A DNA stretch of 38,747 nt from Elusimicrobiota bacterium (GTDB taxonomy: Bacteria > Elusimicrobiota > Elusimicrobia > Elusimicrobiales > Elusimicrobiaceae): assembly GCA_023398295.1 (NCBI GenBank), contig JAEWSL010000018.1:1-38747 (forward strand), written 5' to 3'. Every line of letters starts with the position of its first letter. Within the stretch, counting starts at the first letter, position 1. Shown in pieces: positions 8,085 to 15,707 of the stretch. Under the pieces are notes generated by a model, which saw only the letters and a program-made list of their open reading frames with translations, was not told the origin of the DNA and ran no database searches. The translations under genes and the position numbers were made by a program.

Positions 8085-9017
8085 TTATTTGTGTAAATTG
8101 CAAAAGCTTATTGCCGATATGCCGGCTTTTGCGCCGCTGCCCGCGGCTACTATGGCCTGACGGAAGACTTCTTCCGTGCAATCTCCCGCGGCAAACACGC
8201 CTTCAACGGAAGTTTTGCATTCGGCGTTTACTTTGACGCAGCCGGAAGGCAAAAGCTCAACTGGACTGTTCTTAAGAAATTCCGTATGCGGCGCTGCGCC
8301 TATGGCCACAAAAACGCCTTGAACTTCTATGTCTTTAAGCGCGCCGTCGTTAACGTTTTTGACGCTGAGGCCGCTTAAAAGACCTTCTTTATCGCCTTTA
8401 AGCGCGCTGACTACGGAAGATAAAACAAATTCTATTTTGGGATTTGCCTTAGCTTTTTCAACGGTAGTCTGATCTGCGCGGAAAGCGTCCCTGCGGTGTA
8501 TAAGATAAACTTTAGGGCAAAAATTTGTCAGAAATAAAGCGTCTTCAAAAGCCGTGTTGCCACCGCCGACTACGGCAACCGTTTTGCCTTTGAAAAAGAA
8601 TCCGTCGCAGGTGGCGCAGGCGCTTACTCCCTTGCTGCGGAATTTATATTCCTCCGCCAGGCCAAGCCAGCGCGCGCGCGAGCCCGTTGCGATTATAATC
8701 GCGGTGCCCTGGTACTCCGCGCCGCTTTGCGTCTTCAGAACGAAAGGGCTTTTAGCGTTTTGTATGCTTTGTACCGTTTCGGATAATATTTTTGCGCCAA
8801 GACGTTTGCACTGTTTATGCATGGCGTCCATAAGCTCAAAACCGCTTACGGGGTTTTCAAAACCTGGGTAGTTTTCTATATCGTTAGTCTGCAAAAGCTG
8901 GCCGCCGGCAACCGGCCCGCCGAACATTAAAGTGCTCAATCCCGCGCGCAAAGTGTATAAAGCCGCGCTGCAGGCCGAGGGCCCCGCGCCTATTATGAGG
9001 ATATCGGCTTTGGTCAT
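8085..9017 (-). CDS. trxB: Thioredoxin reductase
   Basis: A 310-aa NADPH-dependent flavoenzyme that reduces thioredoxin. The FAD site is ILIIGAGPSACSAALYTLRAG at the N-terminus, the redox disulphide is CATC in GVSACATCDGFFF at about residue 134-137, and the NADPH site is VAVVGGGNTAFEDALFL. The C-terminal FAD block GVFAAGDCTEE is present. Length is normal for low-molecular-weight TrxB. The start overlaps the maf stop by four bases (ATGA), so the two genes are coupled with maf first. No thioredoxin gene is in the window. Confidence 0.95.
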   Translation of the reverse strand: MTKADILIIGAGPSACSAALYTLRAGLSTLMFGGPVAGGQLLQTNDIENYPGFENPVSGFELMDAMHKQCKRLGAKILSETVQSIQNAKSPFVLKTQSGAEYQGTAIIIATGSRARWLGLAEEYKFRSKGVSACATCDGFFFKGKTVAVVGGGNTAFEDALFLTNFCPKVYLIHRRDAFRADQTTVEKAKANPKIEFVLSSVVSALKGDKEGLLSGLSVKNVNDGALKDIEVQGVFVAIGAAPHTEFLKNSPVELLPSGCVKVNAECKTSVEGVFAAGDCTEEVFRQAIVAAGSGAKAGISAISFCNLHK

Positions 9018-9592
9018 CTTATATCTCCTTTGTCTAAATATTTTTGCATTTCTTTTAGCATTTTCTTAAAAAGTTCCGAAGGGAAGCCGACAACGTTGTC
9101 ATACTCCCCGCGTATGCGTTCTATAAAATAATCTTCTTTGTCCTGCATGGCGTAGGCGCCAGCTTTATCCATATGCCTGCCAGCAAGGTCTTTAAGCTGG
9201 GCCTCGCTCAAACGCCGCGCCTTACAGGCCGTAACGTCGTAGCCGCAGACTGCCGCTTTGCGCTTGAGGCAGATAAGCGCAAGCCCGCTGTATACCTTCT
9301 GCCAAGAGCCGTTTTCCATACGCAGGATTTTAAGCGCGTCGGCTTTGCTTTTGGGCTTGCCCAAAACGCGGCCTTTGCAGTAGACAATAGTATCTCCCCC
9401 TATAACCACGGCGTCGGGATATAAACGGGCCACGTCAAAAGCTTTCTTAAAAGCCAAATCTTTAACTATGAGATGAGGACGGCGAAAAGAACATCTTTCC
9501 TTTGCCGCGGAGGACACCGCATCAAATTTATAGCCAAGCTTTGTTAAAATCTCCCTACGGCGCGGGGAGGAAGACGCAAGAATAAATCTCAT
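9014..9592 (-). CDS. maf: Maf-family nucleoside triphosphate pyrophosphatase
   Basis: A 192-aa Maf protein that hydrolyses dTTP/UTP or modified NTPs to the monophosphate. The signature RFILASSSPRRREILTKLGY is at residues 2-21 (SSSPRR phosphate-binding), with VVIGGDTIVYCKGRVLGKP and DKAGAYAMQDKE as the other conserved blocks. KAGAYA followed by QDK is typical of the dTTPase/UTPase YhdE group. The gene lies first in a two-gene operon with trxB. No clear Shine-Dalgarno precedes the ATG. Confidence 0.92.
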   Translation of the reverse strand: MRFILASSSPRRREILTKLGYKFDAVSSAAKERCSFRRPHLIVKDLAFKKAFDVARLYPDAVVIGGDTIVYCKGRVLGKPKSKADALKILRMENGSWQKVYSGLALICLKRKAAVCGYDVTACKARRLSEAQLKDLAGRHMDKAGAYAMQDKEDYFIERIRGEYDNVVGFPSELFKKMLKEMQKYLDKGDIR

Positions 9593-9633
9593 AATAAACC
9601 GCTGTAAAAATATATTAAATCAGACTGAGAAAG

Positions 9634-9864
9634 CTATTTCTTCATAAGATAACTTACCACAAAATATGAAGCCAACAGCCCCAAAACCCCGCAAACGTTG
9701 AAATTAAAACTGAGCGCGTGCAGGCCGATATCGTAAACCGTAACAAGCGGGCCCACGGCGTCAGAAGGCAGAACGGCTACGAAGAGCTTCTCAAAGCCAT
9801 AGCCCGCAATGGCAGCCAAAATAAAAAATATTACTACGAAAATAACGCTTTTAACGCCTTTCAT
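9634..9864 (-). CDS. Small membrane protein, DUF4321-like
   Basis: A 76-aa protein with two hydrophobic segments (about residues 6-28 and 55-74) separated by an amphipathic stretch. The ending SFNFNVCGVLGLLASYFVVSYLMKK follows the DUF4321 pattern, in which a LKLNIAGVIGL-like segment closes the protein. Function of the family is unknown. A Shine-Dalgarno-like AAGGGG sits about 10 bases before the ATG, and an 11-bp inverted repeat lies 20-44 bases upstream. The gene is separate from its neighbours, with 41 bases to maf and about 87 to the zinc-finger gene. Confidence 0.6.
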   Translation of the reverse strand: MKGVKSVIFVVIFFILAAIAGYGFEKLFVAVLPSDAVGPLVTVYDIGLHALSFNFNVCGVLGLLASYFVVSYLMKK

Positions 9865-9883
9865 AAAATTATCCCCTTATATA

Positions 9884-9908
9884 TATTACCTATATATTAT
9901 AGGTAATA
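9884..9908. promoter_or_regulatory. AT-rich perfect inverted repeat upstream of the DUF4321 gene
   Basis: TATTACCTATA and its exact complement TATAGGTAATA are separated by TAT. The 25-bp element lies 20 bases before the DUF4321 start and 43 bases after the dksA-like stop. It has no GC-rich core and no following U-tract, so it looks more like an operator than a terminator. The regulator is unknown. Confidence 0.45.
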
Positions 9909-9951
9909 AGGAGCCTGCCGCAAAAGAGCCGCAAAGCGCGGACGCAAAAAA

Positions 9952-10341
9952 TCAGTGTACGTCTTCGTGAGAAGCCTGGCACTGAATGCAATAACGCGCA
10001 AAGGGTAAAGCCAAAATTCTTTTTTTGGGTATCGGCGCGCGGCAATACTCGCAGGTGCCGTAAATGCCTTTGTTTATTCTTCTTAAGGCAGCTTCAATCT
10101 GATCAAGCAGGCTTTGCGCGTTGCCGTTAAGTTCAAAAAGCACTTCTTTATCAAGACTTTGAGCGGCGCTGTCGGCTTCGTCCCCGACTTCGGCCTCGGG
10201 CATCTCGGTTTCCTTTTTAGTCTTAATCCTTTTTTGAACTTCATCACGCATCTTAAGCAACATTTTTTCAATGTCTTTTATTTCTTTTTCACTCAGCGTG
10301 TCTGCTTCGGCTTTAGGTTGTTTTTTTTGCGTGTTCTTCAT
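9952..10341 (-). CDS. DksA/TraR-type C4 zinc-finger protein
   Basis: A 129-aa protein with a helical N-terminal coiled-coil part (residues about 15-90) and a C-terminal zinc finger CEYCRAPIPKKRILALPFARYCIQCQ (CxxC...CxxC). These are the hallmarks of the DksA/TraR family, which enters the RNA polymerase secondary channel and helps the stringent response. The acidic pair expected at the coiled-coil tip is not clearly DxxDxA here, so full DksA activity is uncertain. I start at ATG 10341; the in-frame GTG four codons earlier falls on the ribosome site (GGGAAGGTG). Its own extended -10 promoter and a leader hairpin are listed separately. Confidence 0.85.
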   Translation of the reverse strand: MKNTQKKQPKAEADTLSEKEIKDIEKMLLKMRDEVQKRIKTKKETEMPEAEVGDEADSAAQSLDKEVLFELNGNAQSLLDQIEAALRRINKGIYGTCEYCRAPIPKKRILALPFARYCIQCQASHEDVH

Positions 10342-10369
10342 AAAAACATACACCTTCCCATAAAAAATA

Positions 10370-10388
10370 AAAACGGGGTTACCGTTTT
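10370..10388 (-). terminator. Leader hairpin with U-tract before the dksA-like gene
   Basis: On the minus strand AAAACGG-TAACC-CCGTTTT is followed by TATTTTTTA, immediately before the ribosome site. The hairpin starts within a few bases of the predicted transcription start. It could attenuate or stabilise the dksA-like mRNA. Confidence 0.45.
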
Positions 10389-10396
10389 ATCTGTCT

Positions 10397-10402
10397 AATG
10401 TA
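10397..10402 (-). promoter_or_regulatory. Extended -10 promoter of the dksA-like gene
   Basis: The minus strand reads TATGCTACATT, an extended -10 (TGC-TACATT). A weak TTTACT lies about 18 bp upstream. The predicted start is near 10390, giving a leader of about 50 nt before the ATG at 10341. This independent promoter argues that the small RNA unit upstream is a separate transcript. Confidence 0.5.
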
Positions 10403-10459
10403 GCATATTTGCGGGCAAAAAGTAAAGCCGCAAAAATGCCGCGAAAACGTACTTAAACT

Positions 10460-10586
10460 AAAATAAATGCAGGGCCTTTTGCAAGGCCCTGCATCAGAAC
10501 CCTCCGGGGGGTAATTTCGGAAAGTTCTATGAGGGTAAAACTTAATTTTTGTTAGAAAAAAATAAAAGCAGCTTTATACCGCTTCT
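10460..10586 (-). ncRNA. Candidate small non-coding RNA (~127 nt)
   Basis: A near-consensus promoter (10593-10621) fires leftward into a region with no ORF. Three hairpins follow on the minus strand. The first is AGAAGCGG/CTGCTTTT at the predicted 5' end, followed by a U-rich run. The second is AGAAC-TT-TCCG with CGGA-GG-GTTCT around a C-rich loop. The third is a perfect 12-bp terminator stem ATGCAGGGCCTT/AAGGCCCTGCAT (10467-10494) followed by TTATTTTA. I do not recognise it as 6S, SRP, tmRNA or a known riboswitch. It could instead be a leader attenuating the dksA-like gene, but that gene has its own promoter. Confidence 0.6.
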
Positions 10587-10592
10587 AAAAGT

Positions 10593-10621
10593 AATATAAC
10601 TAAATCAAAGGGAAATGTCAA
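10593..10621 (-). promoter_or_regulatory. Strong sigma70-type promoter of the candidate small RNA
   Basis: The minus strand has TTGACA (10616-10621), a 17-bp spacer and TATATT (10593-10598). This is one of the two best promoters in the window. The predicted start is A at about 10586. No coding region follows before the terminator at 10467. Confidence 0.75.
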
Positions 10622-10676
10622 CTCCTTTATAATTTTCCGCCGTCTGCCGTTGGGCGCTTTCCAAAACAAAACGCCG

Positions 10677-10706
10677 TTGTAAGGAAACGCCCTTTTTTGC
10701 TACAAT
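10677..10706 (+). promoter_or_regulatory. Promoter of feoAB fusion
   Basis: TTGTAA (10677-10682), an 18-bp spacer and TACAAT (10701-10706) precede feoB. The predicted leader is about 40 nt and lacks a clear Shine-Dalgarno. No convincing Fur-type palindrome overlaps the promoter. Confidence 0.6.
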
Positions 10707-10753
10707 ATAAATGTTAGGAAGACCTTACTTTTTTTAAGGCCTCTTTTTATTTT

Positions 10754-12718
10754 ATGACAAACGAACTTATACAAATCAAAAAGAAACTTACCGAACTTAA
10801 AAAAGATTCCCGCGGGATTGTGATATCCCTTTTGCATAAAGATTCCCATAAACGTCAAAAACTTAACGCTATGGGCATACATAAGGGAACTCGGGTTATA
10901 AGAAAAAACTCCTCTTATCCGATAGTCATTGACGCCGACGGCGTTGAAATGGTGCTGGGCAAAGAACTCGCGCAGGATATCCTGCTTATGACAGACCAGA
11001 AAACAATTTTCCTCCTTGGCAACCCTAATGTGGGCAAGAGCACTTTGTTCTCCCGCATAACCGGCGTTAAGACGGACGCTTCCAATTACCCCGGCACTAC
11101 CGTCGCGCTCTTAAGCGGAGAAGCTAAAATAAATAAGAACTTTTACACCGTCTACGATTTGCCCGGCATTTACAGTTTAGAGGAGGATTGCAAAGCCGGG
11201 CAGGAGGCCTGCTTTTTGCTGAAAAACAAGCCTTACGACATTGCCCTCTATGTTATAGATTCCCAGCATTTGGAGCGCAATTTGTTCTTCGCCCTTGACG
11301 TTATAGCTTTGGGCAAACCGACGGTGGTTTTATTAAATAAATATGACGCGGCGCAAAAAAAAGGCGTTGACATTGACGCCGTCAGCCTTAGCCAAATGCT
11401 CGGCGTGCCAGTAGTAAAAATAAACGGATTGACGGGCAAAGGGCTTGAGGAGGCAGCGGCAATCATAGATAAAATAGTGTCCGGCAAAATTAAATACAAA
11501 GCGCCGCAAATCCCCGAAGATAATGATGAAAAATGGAAATTTATAGGTAAAATAAGCTCCCTCGCCCAGCATATTTACCGACGTAAACCTTCCCTCCTAG
11601 AGAAGACGGAGGATTTGGCCACAAACTCAATTTTGGCCCTGCCGCTTGCGCTTCTGGCTTTGGCTGCTTCGGTGCTGGCGGTTTTGTACTGCGGGGGATT
11701 TATTATGAACCTGCTCACCCCGCTTTACGAAAATTACTATCTGCCGTTTATGCAAAATATCTTTGGCTTTGCGCGCGATACTTTTGCGTGGAATATTTTG
11801 TTCGGCTCGGCTTCGCAAAGTTTGGCGCAGGGGCAGTTCGGCCTTCTTTCCGACGCCGTAAAAATAGCTTTTATTGACGTTATGCCTTATGTGTTTGCCT
11901 TTTACGCCGTGTTGGAATTTTTAAGCGATTTGGGTTACCTGCCGCGTATTGCAGTCCTGCTGGACAAGATGCTTCACAAACTCGGCCTGCACGGCTACAG
12001 CGCGATTCCGCTGCTTTTGGGGCTGGGGTGTAAAGTGCCGGCCGTTATGGCTGTTCGCATGCTTGAAACGCAGCGGCAGAAAATAATCGCGCTGGTTTTG
12101 ATTTTGATTATGGCTCCCTGCATTTCCCAGACGGCTATTATGGTAAGCGTAGTCGCGCCTTACGGCCTTAAATATCTGTTTGCGGTTTTTGCCGTTATGT
12201 TTATAACAGGCGTAATTTGCGGCACGCTGTTAAATAAAATTCTGCCGGGCGATACAACGGACGTTTTTATGGAAATACCCTCCTGGCAGATGCCGCGTCC
12301 GCTGACTCTTGCAAGAAAAATAAACGCCCGCTTAAAAGAATATATCAAAGAGGCAGTGCCTTTTATTATGCTCGGTATTTTGATTACCTCTCTTGCGCAG
12401 GCCGCCGGACTCTTGACGCTGATTGCCAATATTTTCCAGTGGCCCGTAAAACATCTTTTGGGCCTGCCGCCAGAGAGCGTAAGCGCCGTGATACTGGGCT
12501 TTCTGCGCAAAGACGTTTCCATTGCGCTTCTTGCGCCTTTTGGCTTAAGCGCAAAGCAGATGATAGTGGCCTGCGTGTTTATGGCCATGTATCTGCCGTG
12601 CGTGGCTTCCTTCTTTGTAATAATTAAAGAAAACGGTTTCAAAAATACCGTAAAAATAGCCGCGCTTACCTTCTGCGCGGCCGTGTTTGCGGGAGCGGTA
12701 TTAAACTTTATTTTGTAG
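10754..12718 (+). CDS. feoB: FeoA-FeoB fused ferrous iron transporter
   Basis: A 654-aa Fe(II) uptake protein. Residues about 15-75 form a FeoA/SH3-like domain (SRGIVISLLH..RQKLNAMGIHKGTRV), normally a separate protein. The GTPase domain follows: G1 GNPNVGKST (about 93-101), G2 NYPGTTV, G3 DLPG, G4 NKYD. The membrane part has about nine hydrophobic segments from residue 290, including the gate repeats with VMPYVFAFYAVLEFLSDLGYLPR and CKVPAVMAVRMLETQRQK. Length is normal for a compact FeoB plus FeoA. The gene is a single transcription unit, and its stop overlaps the last 11 bases of the convergent phage-like operon. Iron supply fits the neighbouring iron-rich hydrogenase, although the two are not co-transcribed. 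Confidence 0.93.
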   Translation: MTNELIQIKKKLTELKKDSRGIVISLLHKDSHKRQKLNAMGIHKGTRVIRKNSSYPIVIDADGVEMVLGKELAQDILLMTDQKTIFLLGNPNVGKSTLFSRITGVKTDASNYPGTTVALLSGEAKINKNFYTVYDLPGIYSLEEDCKAGQEACFLLKNKPYDIALYVIDSQHLERNLFFALDVIALGKPTVVLLNKYDAAQKKGVDIDAVSLSQMLGVPVVKINGLTGKGLEEAAAIIDKIVSGKIKYKAPQIPEDNDEKWKFIGKISSLAQHIYRRKPSLLEKTEDLATNSILALPLALLALAASVLAVLYCGGFIMNLLTPLYENYYLPFMQNIFGFARDTFAWNILFGSASQSLAQGQFGLLSDAVKIAFIDVMPYVFAFYAVLEFLSDLGYLPRIAVLLDKMLHKLGLHGYSAIPLLLGLGCKVPAVMAVRMLETQRQKIIALVLILIMAPCISQTAIMVSVVAPYGLKYLFAVFAVMFITGVICGTLLNKILPGDTTDVFMEIPSWQMPRPLTLARKINARLKEYIKEAVPFIMLGILITSLAQAAGLLTLIANIFQWPVKHLLGLPPESVSAVILGFLRKDVSIALLAPFGLSAKQMIVACVFMAMYLPCVASFFVIIKENGFKNTVKIAALTFCAAVFAGAVLNFIL

Positions 12719-13010
12719 AGTTTTGCACGGAAGTTTGCGTGCCGTTTGCGGACAAATCCCCCTGAGCGGAAGAAGACATCGCCGCGCGTATCCCAAAAAG
12801 CCCCAAGGCGGAAGCAAGCTGCATTGTGCTTTCGCTCGTCGGCAAAGTTTTGAGCCAGTTAAATAAGTCGGCGATGGTTGAGAGAGCCAGGCTCTGCTCT
12901 ATATAGCCCATTAAGGCCTGCAGCAAAAGAATTGCGGCCGCAAGATATGTTTTCTTACCCTGCAAAAAACTTCTTGCTTTATTTATAAAAGACAGTATTT
13001 TTGTTATCAT
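12708..13010 (-). CDS. Small membrane protein at the end of the virion operon (holin-like)
   Basis: A 100-aa protein with an amphipathic N-terminus, a transmembrane segment at about residues 20-38 (KKTYLAAAILLLQALMGY) and a second weak one ending LGLFGIRAAM. This layout is common in small phage-encoded membrane proteins near lysis genes, and in holin-like proteins. No endolysin accompanies it. The ATG has a good AGAGGAA site. It is the last gene of the operon and ends inside feoB (11-base convergent overlap), so no separate terminator is visible. The holin call is inference only. Confidence 0.55.
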   Translation of the reverse strand: MITKILSFINKARSFLQGKKTYLAAAILLLQALMGYIEQSLALSTIADLFNWLKTLPTSESTMQLASALGLFGIRAAMSSSAQGDLSANGTQTSVQNSTK

Positions 13011-13064
13011 TTTTTAATTCCTCTTATGTGTTTGTATATTTTTTAAGAGCGTTCTTTATGCGTT

Positions 13065-13346
13065 TTACGGTTTTTGCGGCATGCGCAGAAGAACGCTTTT
13101 TACTTCCTTCAAATCACTATAGATAAGCGCAGTCTGCGTTTCTATCTTACTTTGGGAAGAGTTTAGAACAGCAACAGTCTGCTCCAGCTTATCAAGGCGC
13201 TTTGGCGTTGTTATCGTTGAAGAAAGCCAAAGCGCAAAAGAAACGCCCGCCGTCAAAATAAAAATAATGTTCCTTATTAAAACGGAAAGATTATTTATTT
13301 CGTTCTGAGGAGGGATATTTGAAACGTTTTCCGCCGCGTTAAGCAT
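13065..13346 (-). CDS. Small membrane-anchored coiled-coil phage protein
   Basis: A 93-aa protein with one transmembrane segment (about residues 25-47) and a C-terminal coiled coil (RLDKLEQTVAVLNSSQSKIETQ). Topology resembles XhlA/DUF2730-like or holin-associated phage proteins, but no family is recognised with confidence. It starts two bases upstream of the tail hub stop, so it belongs to the same transcript. Confidence 0.5.
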   Translation of the reverse strand: MLNAAENVSNIPPQNEINNLSVLIRNIIFILTAGVSFALWLSSTITTPKRLDKLEQTVAVLNSSQSKIETQTALIYSDLKEVKSVLLRMPQKP

Positions 13347-13348
13347 AT

Positions 13349-15703
13349 TTATACCTCCGTTAGATCAAGGCGCAAAGTCCAGCGCTCTAAGTCAAACTCA
13401 AGCCCTTCAACGCGCATTGCGCCCGTAAGTTTCCCCTCAAGATTTAAGTTTACGATATCGCCCAGTTCTAAATGCGGAATAAACTTAGTTATTACAACCG
13501 CCCGTTTTTTAAGCACGCTTATTTTGCCGTAAACCTCAGGCGCGCAGGCGCGCGCTAAGTTTGCGTTCTGCGGCAAAAGCAGATTGCCCGACGATAAAGA
13601 AAGTTCTTTTACGCCGTAACGGTCAATTTTATTGGGCCGCGCGGAGCCTAAAATTTCGTCGTCCACCGTTTCGCTGTATCCGCCGAAATTAATACTAAGA
13701 CGGCTGTAAAGCTTATCGCTGCCGTCGCTTACGCTTTCCACCTCAAGCACATCGCTGCCCTCAAGAGTGTAAACCGCCGAGCCCGAGGTCCTTGCCTTAA
13801 AAATAAAAGCGCCTTCCGCGTCAAAACCTATTTGATAGCCGCTAAGCCGAGCAAGTTCCTCCATAACGTCAAGACAGGTCATAGACGCCGTATTAACGAC
13901 GGAAATATTAACCCCGCTTGAAGTCCAGTTCATCTGCCATGAGTCAAGAGAAGGCGATGTCGTTTGCGCCGCATTGCTGCGGCCTTCCCATTTGAGCTGC
14001 AAATATCTGCCCGCCGAGGAAGGAGCCGCCCCGCTTGCAAGGCTTTGCCAAGCGCTCCAGGAGCTTTCTTGCGAGCTTTTGCTTCTTACGAAAGCCCCGC
14101 CGCTCCCGTCGTTAAGAGTTTGGGATAAGGAGAATGAACCCCACTCTATTAACTTTTCCCCCCCGTCTATAACGGGAGTAATGTAAGTGCCGACGGGAGC
14201 TGTGCTCCCAGTGCCCGTTGCGCTAAGAGGGCTGGCTTTCATATTATAAAGACGCAGGTTTACCACCTGATAGCTTCTGACAACCTGGTAAGAGCTCGCG
14301 GTATAAGTATTATCCGTGGCGACAATGCCGTGGTAACACCAGTCGCTCATGGCGGACGGAACGGTAAGTATTGTCCACAGGCGGAAATTGCCGCTCTCAT
14401 CACGCGAAAGGCGGTACTTAAAATAACTGGCCGTGGAGGAAAAATAATATTCGTGCTCAGATATAATATTCATAACTCCGCCGTCTACCCTGTAAATGCG
14501 GTAGCATAAATCGTTGCCTATTTTATCCTGTACAAAACAATATCCGTTAAGCGTGCCGTAATAGGGCGTTGAGGCGATAAAATAATTAAATTGATATTCG
14601 GCGTTTACCCAGTTGCAGCTGGCCTCAGCCTCCCAAGTGCCGTAAGCCTGCGTGTTGGGCGCGCTTACCGCAGCGGAATTGGCGTAAGCATGGCCGCTTG
14701 TGATAACACTGTCGCCCGTCAAAATAAAATCCATCTCGTCAGGACGTTCCCTGATTGTCCAGGTTAAATTAGTTGATTCCAAAAAAGCAGACTGTAAAAT
14801 TATGGAGCCGGAACTCTCCTGCGTATAGTACTTTTCCCCTTCGCTGAAATCCGTCATTGACGGCTGGGCAAAAGTATTGTCAATAGTGCCTTGAAGCTGT
14901 ACTTCCTCTATTTCGCAGGAGGAACTTTCGCATAGCTGTGCCGTTTGCCGCGCTATCCATGACATACTTTTGTCCGTATGCCATCTGCGGTAAGTTATCC
15001 AAAGCGCTTCGCCCTCGTTAAGCGCGGCGTTAACTTTGATAAGCGCGCCGCTGTTATAACTGTTATAATCTGAAACCTGATAGTCGTTTTGCGCTTTCAG
15101 AAGAGTAGAATTTGCCGCCCCCTCGCTTAAAGCGCCTTTGCGAAGCGCAAGAACTTCCCCGACTGAAAATTTGGCGGTGCTAAACTGCGAACCGCTGTTT
15201 TGGGCAAGCAGCTCGTTTTCCTCCGTAATAGAAAGCCCCTGCGCGCTGTAAGATGACATTCTTGCAAGTTCCCCGCTGAGCGGAAATGAAACCGTTCTAT
15301 CCTCCGTCTGATAAATGGGGGAAGATAAAATAAATCCGCGGAATATTTTTGTAAATTCCCGTCCTTGCGGCGTTTGCGCGCCGCCGTAAATTTCAACGCG
15401 GGAACCGTATAAAAACTTGCCGCCGCTTAAAAACCCTTCGGTATTGCTTTGGTCAAAAAAATTATCGGCGTTGCTTAAAGTAAGCGAAGCGTTTGCGCTG
15501 TTCCAGATGGAGTAACCTTCGTTGTCAAGCTTCCATTTTATCGGGCTTATTTCAAGGACCTTGCGCGTTACGTCAAGGGCGGCGGCTTCCCCGTAAGAGT
15601 TTTGTTCCGAAGACCAGACGCGCAAATAAAGCAGAACTTTCTTCGCGTAAATAACTTTTTGCGCCCCGAGGGCAGAACTCAAAGACGATGAAATTTGTTT
15701 CAT
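13349..15703 (-). CDS. Tail tip / hub protein with internal lectin-like domain
   Basis: A 784-aa virion protein. The ORF is open 48 codons further upstream, but that part lies inside the distal tail gene. ATG 15703 has a good GGAGAG site, so I start there. The N-terminal third has beta-rich tail-hub character (RKVLEISPIKWKLDNEG..). A central segment at about 310-460 (aromatic-rich, GTLNGYCFVQDKIG.., SRDESGNFRLWT) looks like a concanavalin/LamG-type fold, which would suit receptor or glycan binding. The C-terminus (HLELGDIVNLNLEGKLTG) resembles phage central-fibre/hub ends. Its position after the distal tail protein supports the call. Exact family not recognised. Confidence 0.6.
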   Translation of the reverse strand: MKQISSSLSSALGAQKVIYAKKVLLYLRVWSSEQNSYGEAAALDVTRKVLEISPIKWKLDNEGYSIWNSANASLTLSNADNFFDQSNTEGFLSGGKFLYGSRVEIYGGAQTPQGREFTKIFRGFILSSPIYQTEDRTVSFPLSGELARMSSYSAQGLSITEENELLAQNSGSQFSTAKFSVGEVLALRKGALSEGAANSTLLKAQNDYQVSDYNSYNSGALIKVNAALNEGEALWITYRRWHTDKSMSWIARQTAQLCESSSCEIEEVQLQGTIDNTFAQPSMTDFSEGEKYYTQESSGSIILQSAFLESTNLTWTIRERPDEMDFILTGDSVITSGHAYANSAAVSAPNTQAYGTWEAEASCNWVNAEYQFNYFIASTPYYGTLNGYCFVQDKIGNDLCYRIYRVDGGVMNIISEHEYYFSSTASYFKYRLSRDESGNFRLWTILTVPSAMSDWCYHGIVATDNTYTASSYQVVRSYQVVNLRLYNMKASPLSATGTGSTAPVGTYITPVIDGGEKLIEWGSFSLSQTLNDGSGGAFVRSKSSQESSWSAWQSLASGAAPSSAGRYLQLKWEGRSNAAQTTSPSLDSWQMNWTSSGVNISVVNTASMTCLDVMEELARLSGYQIGFDAEGAFIFKARTSGSAVYTLEGSDVLEVESVSDGSDKLYSRLSINFGGYSETVDDEILGSARPNKIDRYGVKELSLSSGNLLLPQNANLARACAPEVYGKISVLKKRAVVITKFIPHLELGDIVNLNLEGKLTGAMRVEGLEFDLERWTLRLDLTEV

Positions 15704-15707
15704 TTTT

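Noticed and set aside
10460..10586. Known riboswitch (preQ1, fluoride, guanidine) for the small RNA region
   Set aside because: None of the consensus cores I know can be placed in the sequence, and the dksA-like gene has its own promoter.
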